From positions 7,750,001 to 7,814,000 of the forward strand of contig NC_003281.10 of assembly GCF_000002985.6 (NCBI RefSeq): a DNA stretch of 64,000 bases, read 5' to 3'. Of the stretch, positions 23,448-33,388 are shown one piece after another. Numbering within the stretch: the stretch's first letter is position 1; each line of letters starts with the position of its first letter. The notes under the pieces are model-generated. The model saw only the letters and a program-made list of their open reading frames with translations, did not search any database and had not been told where the DNA came from. Source of the stretch: Caenorhabditis elegans. Its lineage: Eukaryota > Nematoda > Chromadorea > Rhabditida > Rhabditidae. The translations under genes and the position numbers were made by a program.

Positions 23448-23870
23448 GTTCACCAATGCTGAGAACATCAACTTCCGACTCTCCATGGTTATGAAGACAG
23501 GACAATACGTCCTTTACGAGCAGAAGCTGAAGTCGCTTCTCAACGAAAATGCCAAGCTTGTCATCAACACTAAGCACCGAGGTAAAAAATTTATTTTAAA
23601 TATGGCTCATAATTTAACGTTTCAGAATTTTCGAATTGGAAGGATCCGTCATGCTCGTCATAGCTGGAGTTCACCACTACAACGGAAACAAACACAAGCT
23701 TGGCACTGCCCTTGGATTTCCGCTATCTCTGCACCTTCACTTTCGAATATCACGGACAATTTTAATATTTTTTCATCATTAATATATTTTAATGTACATA
23801 AAGAAGTACCGATGTCCTATTTTTGTCTAATAAATTACTTTGTACTCAGAAGGAAGAATCTCAAATGATT
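23448..23870 (+). pseudogene. Broken partial copy of ribosomal protein eL30 gene, with intron
   Basis: After an AG acceptor (atttcag) the frame at 23448-23581 reads AENINFRLSMVMKTGQYVL and KLKSLLNENAKLVI, which is eL30. After an intron-like gap at 23582-23625 (gtaaaa...ttcag), the sequence gives AGVHHYNGNKHKLGTALG, also eL30, but in a different frame, and the spliced frame meets a stop. The first coding exon (Lys-rich N-terminus) is missing. A TAATAAA-like signal follows near 23827. Because an intron is kept, this came by DNA-level copying rather than reverse transcription. It lies within a transposon. Not expected to make ribosomal protein. Confidence 0.8.
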
Positions 23871-24656
23871 TGGCTTTTTCAAATGGATTTTTTAAATTTA
23901 TTTAGATTCAGAACCGATCAATACGTTTCGACTATCTGTTGATAAAGTTGTCGTGTTGGTGAATACTGGAAAGTGGGCTAACCTTTCCGAACGGCTTTCC
24001 TCCTTCGAGATCGGCCGCGTTGTTTGAAAAAGTAGAGCCTGAAATCCGAGTCATTGAATGTTGTTTCTTCGACAGAATTCACACAAATTTTATAAAAATT
24101 AACGAGTTTATAAGGATTTTTTGATTTTTGAGCATTACGAAAGCAAATTGAATCGAATTTGTCTGCAGTTGCATCTTCTTTGAGCATTTTTCCCTATTTC
24201 AGAAAACTGTTGGCCAGGCTGTTCCGTGAAATCGTAATGAAACCATAAATTAAGCATTGATATCCATCCGAAATTGACCATATTGTAGCCAGACATGCGA
24301 ATAACAATTAGAAACTATTTTTACATGCACAGAGCGTTAATAACCGAAAAGAATATAAAAAATAATTTTTTTTTTCTAACTTTCGAGTGTAATTGTTGAC
24401 AATTTTTGTATCAGCGCGTTCAGTTTTTCATTAAAAATTCCCAAAATGATGCAACAAACAGTTTTTTTCCTGCTTAACATTTGATACCTAAAATGAAAAC
24501 GTAAAAACACCGTTTCGAAGAGAAATTCAAGTCACAAAAAACCATCATTTTTTTCAGTGCAAAATAATTCATGAAAATAACAAAAATGCAAGTGCGCGCT
24601 AATGCAAATTTCCATCGGAGGAGACTGTGCCATTGACCAACTCAGTCAATTTCAAT

Positions 24657-24841
24657 CTTCTAAAACGCATAAAGTTTTTTTATTATGTTTTTACTCCGGA
24701 AAATAAGACCAATGTTCAAATATTTGAGCAATATTGACTCCTTAATAAACCTGGTTGACGAATTTTTAAAGATGAGTAAAAGAAAAATACATATATTTTC
24801 ACAGAGATATTTAGTTAGTACCAGCGAATCAAAGACTAAAT
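24657..24841. repeat. Direct repeat copy A, downstream of the MATH-BTB gene
   Basis: Begins CTTCTAAAACGCATAAAG and ends near GACTAAAT. A second copy with scattered mismatches and one 75-80-bp insertion lies at 26270-26527, on the other side of the MATH-BTB gene. Confidence 0.85.
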
Positions 24842-24879
24842 CACAATAATATATTAGCGCTAAAACAGGAAAAAAATGA

Positions 24880-26014
24880 TTATACTGAATCAGAAATCGC
24901 AGATCGATGAAGAGCCGTGGATTTTTTGAGGAGAGTCGCCAGCACAATCGGGTCCATTTCTTCCGGATTATAAGCCATTGCAGCTTCAATCTCATCGATC
25001 GTGTTGATTTTCGAGATACAAACGGTCTGAAAATCAAAATTTATTTTAGTTTTCAGGAATTTTCAAAAAATAAAATTTTACTTTTAAATTCTCCAGCTGA
25101 TATTGGTTAGCCATTTTTAACAGCTCTCTCATCGATTTCATCGACTTTTCGATCAAAAACTCCTCGCATTTTCGAATTGCCAAGGTAACATCGAGCATGT
25201 GGGCAAGTAGAAGAACTCCATCGATGGTACCATCTGAAAATTTAATTATTTTAATTTAAAATCAATTCAATATCTAACCATCAATCGCAGGTTCTCCATA
25301 TAGAACCTCCAAAAGGCTCTGAAAATCGGTCGGATCGATGTTTTGGAGTGTAACCTCTGATTGATCGGCTTCTTTGAATTTTCCAAGAAAAAGTGCATTG
25401 AAATATGAAGAATGAGACGCCAGGAACTGAAAAATATTGAATATTGAATGGAAAATTCGATTGTAAAAAAAACCTACTAGTTTCAAAACATAAAACTTCT
25501 CGTCTCCAACTACAAGGATCACATCGGAAAATCTTTTTTCTGATTCATCGAAGCTTCTGAGCACATCTTTCGAGAATCCTGTCATTTTTGTGATCTTCAC
25601 ACATGCTTCAATAGTAAAACTATTATCGTATAGAAAATCTTCTGTCAATGAGTCCCAACTGACAAAATCATTCCATCCCAGTCCAAATCCATCGAAACAT
25701 CCCTTTTGGAATTTCATTGCATAACTTCCTGATGATGAAGCTATTTTTAAGCTGAATTCGGCGTCGACTGTCCAGGCGACGTTGTCATCTTTCTCATTGT
25801 CACAGTGTAGGTACGCTTCCAGTTGATCTTTCGTGCGAATAACCAATATAAACCTGAAACTAAAGATATTTTATGTAATCTATGACTTGGATAAGACTTA
25901 CCATTCCGCATTGTAATGAATTTCTTCGGGGCTTTTAAAAAAATCGCCATCTTCCAATTGTGAAACATCCTTGAAAGTGTGATGAAACACGAATTCCTTG
26001 CTTGCGGCGACCAT
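24880..26014 (-). CDS. MATH-BTB domain protein, probable CUL-3 ubiquitin-ligase adaptor
   Basis: Exons 25902-26014, 25478-25853, 25279-25426, 25082-25233 and 24880-25026, 311 residues. The N-terminal half (about residues 8-125) is MATH-like and divergent (HHTFKDVSQLEDGDFF, WTVDAEFSLKI, FGLGWNDFVSWDSL). From about residue 144 comes a clear BTB/POZ domain (RFSDVILVVGDEKFYVLKL/FLASHSSYFNALFLGKF) with the usual following helices. MATH-BTB (BATH) proteins, a large worm family, bring substrates to CUL-3 ubiquitin ligases. I believe this is the C08C3.2/bath-type gene next to mab-5 but am not sure of the symbol. The C-terminal exon overlaps no repeat. Direct repeats on both sides suggest duplication history. 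Confidence 0.85.
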
Positions 26015-26269
26015 TTTGAAGAGTTTGCTGAAATTAAACATTTTTAAAACTCAAAAAGTCGAAAAAATCAAATAATTTTTAAATTAAAAGTCATTTGTCC
26101 GCTAGAAAAACGATAACTTTGCAAAGTTTGACGAAAAAAAAAAGATTACAAAAAATCTAATGTGCGTAAATTAGAATGCATTATGTTCATTGCGTACTCT
26201 CTCATCTACCGTAGTTCGCTGACTATTTGTTCGAAATGCAGCATTTATACTATTTACCATCGATAGATC
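26015..26269 (-). promoter_or_regulatory. Upstream region of the MATH-BTB gene
   Basis: About 250 bp between the start codon and repeat copy B. AT-rich near the gene, with a CTACCGTAG motif near 26205. No other site is clear. Confidence 0.35.
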
Positions 26270-26527
26270 CTTCTAAAACGCATAAAGTATTTAATTATGT
26301 TTCTACTTCGGAAAATAATGCCAATGTTCAAATATTTGAGCAATATTGACTCCTTAATAAAAAAAGGAGTCAATATTGCTCAAATATTTGAACTTGCAAA
26401 AGTATATACAAATATTTGAACTTGCAAAAGAATAAACCTGGTTGACGAATTTTTAAAGATGAGTAACAAAAAATACATTTATTTTCACAGAGATATTTAG
26501 TTAGTACCAGTGAATCAATGACTAAAT
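26270..26527. repeat. Direct repeat copy B with internal inverted and tandem duplications
   Basis: Matches copy A (24657-24841) on both sides of an insertion at about 26358-26434. The insertion consists of an inverted copy of the preceding 25 bases (AAGGAGTCAATATTGCTCAA...) and two tandem units CAAATATTTGAACTTGCAAA (26381 and 26410). Confidence 0.85.
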
Positions 26528-27268
26528 TTTAAAAAAATTAAAAAAGCTAATCAACTTTCCGAGAAATTGGACATCTCAAACCTGCAGTTTCTTTGCGAGG
26601 TACTGTAGAAAAGATATTTTCAGGTTTATATAATTATTTCTAAAGTTTCAAGTGTTACTAAGGTATTATTTGGAGGCAATCAATGAAGCTTTACTACCAA
26701 TCATCCAGTACATATTCACACTTTGTGGCCCAGTTTTACAGATTCTTATGTTCATTAGAAATCGACGATATAATTTTTTAGTGTGACGTAACTCAGTTCA
26801 CTTTTTTATAACTACATGGTATATCAACAATCTTCTTTTGCATCTGGCACAGTGAAATATGTGTCGTTTCACAAATGTCCTTCAATTTGTGAGGTCCTCT
26901 GTGAAACATAATGACAGATCAATTTCATCTCCAAAAATCAAAGCAAACAGATATGTTACTGTAGAAAAATTTTCAAGAAAAAAAAATCAAAAAATAGGCT
27001 AGCAGTGTGTAAAAAACAATTTTCGAGACAAAGGTTGAGATCATCAAATCCCAAAGAAGCAAAGGAAGAAATTGAGAAATAATCAATAAAAACAAAGACC
27101 CGTCGAAAGGGCGTGGAATCCTTTCAGGTCGTTTAAAAGCAATATATCACCGATGAAGAATGCAAAAAATCAAAGGAAAATGACAAAAATGGGAGCAAAA
27201 CAATGAAAAGCGACCGGAAACGAGGTAAAAAGAAATTCAAATTAGATTCTGACCAAAAAAAGTGAAAA
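26528..27268. other. Intergenic/3' flank between MATH-BTB gene and mab-5
   Basis: 740 bp downstream of the mab-5 stop codon and upstream of the MATH-BTB gene, likely including the mab-5 3' UTR. AT-rich; no gene or strong repeat seen. Confidence 0.5.
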
Positions 27269-30200
27269 TCAAGAAGAATGTTGTTCATTTTGCTCATCTT
27301 GATTTGATTCTTCATCTGATTCATTGCTTCCACCTTCTCCTTTTGCCTCTTTTTTGTGTTTCATACGACGATTTTGGAACCAGATTTTTACCTGCAAAAA
27401 GTTAATTGTATCTATTAAATACTTATTTATTAAAACAAAACAGATTATTCACGTGGTGTCAGGCTGTCTCATTGCGGTTTGATCTACGAAAAATGCGGGA
27501 ATATTTTCCCAGAAAAATTGTGACGTCAGCACAGTCTTAACCATGCGAAATCAGATCAGATGTCTGCGTCACTTCTCCCGCATTTTTTCGAAGATCAAAG
27601 CAAAATGGGACTTTTTGACTCCACGTGATTATTCTACTTTGCTTTTTTGTTATCTAGATTATCAGTAAGAAACTACAATTTTTGGTTTTAAAATTGTGTT
27701 TGCAATAAGAATTTTCGAAAAAACCATTAAAACTTTTTAATAGAAAAATTATTTTAAAAAATTGAAGAATAATTCCCTATTCTTGTTTAAAATAAATCAT
27801 CATTCATTATGCATTAAATCTGTCGGTAGTTATTACACGTTCTTATGATAATTTAGGCTTGAAAAAATTCGAGCCACCTCAAAAAAATTTTGGAATTTTC
27901 TTTTGGAAAAGACTAGAAGTGAACAAACTTTTTGTCAATATTTTGAGTGTATGAAAAATAAAAAAATACTATAATTGTTCTAAAATGTGTTCAGAAGTCT
28001 GACCAAGAAATTTTGGTACAACTGTTGTTATTTTGTTTATTGCCATATAAACTAAAATTTAGAGTTGCGTGGGTTTTCCAAATTATACAAAACATTAGTT
28101 CAAAATACTGAAATTTAAAATGAGTAACTTTAAATTGGTGTTGATTTTTTCCAAAATGTTTAGTCTTTGGTTTTGGTAAATTGCCAAATTTGTGACAATA
28201 TTGATTTTTCGAGAAGTTAGAAAATTGTTTGAAAGTGATGCCCAACAATGCTTAAATACAAATAGATTTTTTTTAATCGAATACATTTTTTGGTTTTCTT
28301 CCAAAATTATGAAAATTGAGTAATTGCCAAGAAAATATACAAAATTATTTTCCTAAAATAACTTCTGTGAAATCTGGTAGTGAGACTTACTTGTCTTTCA
28401 GTCAAATGCAATGTTTCTGAAATTTCTTGCCGACGTTTCCTAGTCAAGTATTTGTGATAATGAAATTCCTTTTCTAATTCCAATGTTTGACTTCTTGAAT
28501 ATGTCTGACGAGTGCGTTTTGATTCTCCACCTTTTGCACCTGAAATATTATAAATTGAAAAATGCTAACTGTCTCAAGATTACATGGTTACAAATCCATT
28601 AACACCTAAGAACGAAAGCTGTCAACAAATAATAATAATTAAGAAATAAACCTTCCCCATCAAATACAGTAATCCTATCCCACCCCTGACGCAATTTGAT
28701 TGGTCGTGGTCAGTTGTTGTTCCCCAGCCATGTCGTATTTCATTATTGCCGCGAATTCTCTTTGTCTTATCGTCGCACCGACTTCATAACAGTTGCTGTT
28801 CCGGGCGGTCTATTTCTCGATCATCACACTTTCCAAATGATATCCAAACAATTAATAAATTAACAACGATGGCGTAATGATCGAGAAAGCTTAATTCGCG
28901 GAACTTTATGTTCTAATAAAATGTTTCAACAGGGAGAATGAAAATTATCACAAACTCGCTGAAGGTAATAGCTATTACTGTGTATAATATGGAATATAAA
29001 TTTTTCAAGGACTATCAAGTAATCAGTTTTATATTATATATAGTTAGACATTTTTTCTCTCCCACTTTTCCATTACGATCCTTGAATTTTTAATTTTAAA
29101 CAGTAGACACTAAGATAATAAGAATTATCGGCATACAGTGAAGGAAGGTTTTTAGGTATAAAGTTGCGACAATGTTACGAGAATAAAAAGGAATAACATT
29201 AATTGGGGCCCGCGAGATATAGTTTGCAGAAACAACAAAGGTTCGAAGTTAACATTTTTAAACCAGCTACCGGAAACATATATACACCTACACAAAAATG
29301 CAATTGCTCTTAAAAAAAGTGCAATGAGTTTTTATATTTAGGTATATTTTCTTGGATAAATTCTTGTTTTTATTGGATAAAAGATATGGATAAAATAACG
29401 GCTGACCAAGTTGTAATTACTCTAATATTAGAAAAATGTTTCAAAACCATAATAATCAATAGGTTAGTATTTTCAAACTACCGTAGTCCGCTCTCTATGT
29501 CTGCTCACACTCTCTCTCACTTTTCAATTTCCAATTTTTCTCTTTGCAACACACTCACTCTTTTCTACCCTGGTTCATCTATACCTCATTGAAATTCAAC
29601 CATCTGTCCTCTTTATCCGGAAAACCCTAAACACACAAGACATATCAAAACTACTGTATTACGGTAGATCCGTGCTCAAACTCCCTTTCATAATAATTTG
29701 AACTTCAACAACAAACAATACCACCCAGAAGTACAACGCTTGTTCGATTCAACCTGTTCTCATTTTTTGGGAAATCTTCTATTTTCTGTTAGATTTCAGT
29801 TTCGATTAGAAAGTTTTGAGGCACAGAGAGAAAAAACGGGAGGATTACTGTACTTCTCCAATCTGGGCATCAATCAAAAAAAGTTAATGGGGAAAACTGA
29901 ATGAACGAAAGAAACTAATTGCAAATTAATGACTAACGGAAGAAGAAAAAGACATTGAAAAGAAAATGGTAACATATTGATAATCTTGAAAAATTACATG
30001 CAATTTGTGATGTGGTGAAGCTTCATGGTCAATTTTTGACAAAGTTTCCAGTTTAAGAATCAATGTATTTTGATTAGTGCAATAAAATACTGAATTTTAG
30101 ATGAAATTTGAATCGGAAAATCAGTTTTTTGTAAGTTCGCAATATATCTTTTCAACAATTTAGCTAGATGATCATCGATTGTTTACAATCTATTGAAAAG

Positions 30201-33200
30201 TTGACACAAAGAGACAAGAAATTTTCTGAGAAATTGTATCAGACTAATAGGAAAAATACGGTGCATGGGTTTAACAAAGAGTACGACTGTAAAAAGCATG
30301 TCAAAACGTTATTATCTTATCTTAAACGTTTGGGGTGCTCATGAGTGAAGAAAATAGGCGATGTGCAGGTATGTATATTTTTTGACTTTGAATATTACGG
30401 GAAAAATTCCATTTTAAAAATTTACAAGCGAAAATTCCAAGCAACATATTTCTATCAGTCTATCGTATAATATTTTGATAAGACGACAGAAGGGAATTTA
30501 GACACGATGCCTCAACTTTACACCGTATGATCCTCCTAATCCGGTGTCGTCTGAACTTGTCAGTCAATTTCGTTTCTTCTTCCCTCTGCTATATATCAAA
30601 TGAATATCCACCGTAAATCATCGGATTAGAAGAACGTGATGACAAACCGCCCGTGTTTCTGCTCTTTTGCGTGGAGCATCCTGTGAAGCAGCTGTTGCAG
30701 CATCAAGTCATAAAACATCCGATGCTCAGGTCATCTCTCTCTGCACACGAACCGCAAACATTTTGACAAGTTGGTGTTGTTGTTCCTAGTACAACTTGTT
30801 CTTGTGTTCGGATTGTGGAGGAGGTCAAAAATGAATAAATCAATTGACAATTTACAACTTCGATACGGACCCCCACTTTCTCTTGTGCTTAGGGCTCGAA
30901 TTCGTGGGTTTTCTGGCACGGCGGCAAACTTCAAAGCACCAAGGAAAATAAATGATTCGGGAAAGACAGAGAGAGTAAAAGAGAGAGAAAGTGAAACAAG
31001 ACAAAGATTCTCTCGTATTTACGTGTATCTTCCATTTTCTCCGTCTTCTTTTCTCATGCTTTTCTCTGGTTTCGGTCAAAAAATGAAAGAGAACGAAAAA
31101 AACTCCGAAGGAAGAGAAAGAGAAATGTAACAGAGAAGCCTGTCTCTCGTGTTTTGAACTGACTGTGAAAAAATTATCGAAATTAAAAGTAACTGAATGA
31201 AATCAAACACATTTTTTCAAACTATTATCAATTTGGAAATAATTACAAGAGCATTGAATTTATACTGTGACACCAAAGATTGTATTTTGTATATTTCAAA
31301 AATTAAAAAAAAGTATAAAATTTAAGACGTAAAATCAAAATGGACGGCATGTCAGTAAGTTCTGGAAAAAGTTGAACAACCATTTATGAGATGCACTAAT
31401 CCGGTAATGACATTAAAATTTTTGTACAGTTCAAATCGATATTGTTTTCTGCAGTGTTTTTGAAGTTTCAAATTTTGACTGAGTTTTGGAATATTGGAAA
31501 TAGAATATTGCATGCAGTTGTTCGAAAAATTCATAACCCAAAAGTTAATCAAAACTTATATTAAAAGGCCGGTAGATTTTTTTTTCTGAAACTTTGAACT
31601 TTCAAAACTAAAAACTACCAAAACTTGAGACTTATAACTAGCAACATTAGGCAAACAGTGTTGACTGTAAACCCATTAAAATATAAAACTTTATCCTATT
31701 CATGACCATTTCCCCGTTAACCACCCAGCGTGTATCATAAATAAATCAAAAAATTCCGTCCTTTTCCCGCCGCGATTTAGAGAAAAAGGATCCAAAAGAG
31801 ACACCGACTTGTCGCCATATTTTTTGTTTTTCTCCTTCTTTTTCTCTTTAATATTATACCGCCATGAAAGTCTGAAGATAAGAATCGAAAAAGTGTGCCC
31901 CTCTCTCTAGGACCTCCCCTCTTGCGCGCATGTCTATCTTCACACCTATTTGGCGGTCATTACCGAGTAACAACCAATCCGAAATTACATTAAAATGTAG
32001 AAGAATGACCCATATGTTTGTCTTGTTTTGACATTTTTATGAGATCAAATAGTGAAAATGGAAATACGAGTTTAAAAGTGAAAATGAGAAACTGTAAACT
32101 AACCGCCCATCTTCATCCATGGAAATACTGGTTGCGAGATTGCTGGCATTGAAGTTCTAGTTTCACCAAAATTTGCAGATGTTGCTTGAAGTGGGTTATA
32201 GGCGAATCTGAAAATATTTTAAGTTGGATCCTAAATTTTGTGGTAAGTTAATTCGCTTATTTGAATATGGAAAAAAAATATTTCGAATTTCCAAATACTC
32301 TTATTCATCATTTTAATATGTTTTTGTTCCTGTCTTCAAGGCGACCTTTGCCTGCCTTGTTGCTCTTCTGCACGCATCCTGCCAAAGTTCCCTTATTCAA
32401 AACTTCAATCATTAATTAAAATAAGATAATGAAAAACCTGTGAGAAATTTACAACAATTGAGTTTTCATTTGAAAATGGCTATAGGCTTGATGATCGAAA
32501 ATTGCTTTTTTTTTATTATGGAAAAATATTAAAGATAAAATATTCATGTTGAAATTCAAATGCATTAGAGAGTGCTTGTAAATAAAATTGGAGTGAACAT
32601 ATTTTTTTAAAGAAATCCGAAATCTTTTAAACATTTCCGAAAGACATATTTTAAAAAAACGAACTCAATGTTTTTGTTGCAATGAAACTATTGATTTTTT
32701 GGAAACCGGACTGAGAACTTCTTTCAAAAACTGAAATTTAAATTTTCTTGTTGATTTTTCTTTGAATCAATGTTAAAAAGGAAGTTGTGAAACCTGGAAC
32801 GCTTAGCAAAAATCTTAAAATTTTACAGCAAACTTTGTTTTATTTCGCAACATTTTTTTCTCGCTCCAAAAATTTTATTTCAAGAAACTTACGGATTTGA
32901 TGAATTATCCATCCAACCGGCAGCAAGCATATGTTTCATATTGTTCATGTAGGTGTGATTGTAGAGTTCGTAGGTCTGAAAATAGTTTGAAGTTTAGTAA
33001 TGGGACGTTGCGAAATACTTTCAAAGTTTTTCAAAACAAGGGTGAATATTTCTTGATATTTTTAAATGAATTTTTTATTAATTTTTTAATCTGGAAAATT
33101 TGAAAACTATAGAGTATTTTAAAAATTGAAATTCATTTTTGTAGGGTTTTCCCCATATTTTCCGTAATTAATTTTCGACCCAAAATATTTGAACTTATTT

Positions 33201-33388
33201 CAACTAAAACCTAAAATTTTTCATTTAAACTCTGAAACACACACTTTCAAATTATTGGCAGCAGCAGCAGCGGCAGCACTAGACGATGCTGAAGCAGATG
33301 TGCCGGATGATGCGGATTGAGAAGAAGCCGTTGTGCCGGCGCCCGCCCAGTACGAATCGTCGCCTGTCCATCCAGGATACATGCTCAT
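27269..33388 (-). CDS. mab-5: Antennapedia-class Hox transcription factor MAB-5
   Basis: Exons 33245-33388, 32893-32975, 32104-32207, 28391-28539 and 27269-27391 give 200 residues, the length I know for MAB-5. The N-terminus MSMYPGWTGDDSYW is followed by a Ser/Ala-rich stretch with an alanine run. The PBX-contact hexapeptide-like motif FPWM lies at residues 104-107, and the homeodomain at about 117-176 (KRTRQTYSRSQTLELEKEF start, KIWFQNRRMKHKK end; Gln50 and Asn51 present). The tail is acidic. An intron splits the homeobox between positions 44 and 45. MAB-5 patterns posterior cells, including QL neuroblast migration, V5/V6 seam and mesoderm, with the CEH-20 cofactor and downstream of Wnt signalling. 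Introns 3 and 4 are long (3.6 and 1.0 kb) and may hold enhancers. An AG acceptor in the 5' UTR near 33457 may mark trans-splicing. Confidence 0.97.
27392..28390 (-). other. mab-5 intron 4 (999 bp)
   Basis: Splits the homeobox. Contains the palindromic MITE at 27450-27627; the rest is AT-rich without open frames. Confidence 0.7.
27450..27627. mobile_element. Palindromic MITE with CACGTGG ends
   Basis: 178-bp inverted repeat beginning CACGTGGTGTCAGGCTGTCT and ending ...GACTCCACGTG. Both halves share TTTGATCT-CGAAAAA-TGCGGGA blocks. ATTATT stands directly on each side (27444-27449 and 27628-27633), consistent with a target duplication. I recognise the sequence type as an abundant C. elegans palindromic repeat, but cannot give its database name. 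Confidence 0.8.
28540..32103 (-). other. mab-5 intron 3 (3.56 kb), possible enhancer-bearing
   Basis: Long intron between the FPWM exon and the homeobox exon. It contains a less AT-rich block at about 28670-28900 with an inverted 12-mer (TTTCTCGATCAT at 28813-28824 and its complement at 28877-28888), and purine-rich tracts at 30955-31130. Open frames seen here are low-complexity and lack splice context. Long introns in worm Hox genes often carry regulatory elements; here that is inference. Confidence 0.55.
32208..32892 (-). other. mab-5 intron 2 (685 bp)
   Basis: AT-rich intron; one GC-richer patch near 32336-32390. Nothing else recognised. Confidence 0.55.

Larger units (their letters stand above)
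21150..24627. mobile_element. DNA transposon with 20-bp terminal inverted repeats and captured host sequence
   Basis: CAGTCTCCTCCGATGGAAAT at 21150-21169 is repeated as its exact reverse complement at 24608-24627, after which the ends diverge. The 3.48-kb interior holds, on the minus strand, a coiled-coil frame and a Cys-rich two-exon frame. On the plus strand it holds a broken eL30 gene copy. The tetramer TGCC is found right after the right end and, with one extra T, just before the original left end, so a 4-bp duplication is possible but not clear. I could not assign a superfamily. The element looks decayed or non-autonomous. Its left end was later hit by the foldback element. Confidence 0.75.

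Noticed and set aside
30771-31130. 119-codon plus-strand frame in mab-5 intron 3
   Set aside because: No ATG at its start, low-complexity Glu/Arg/Lys tail from a GA-rich tract, antisense within an intron.
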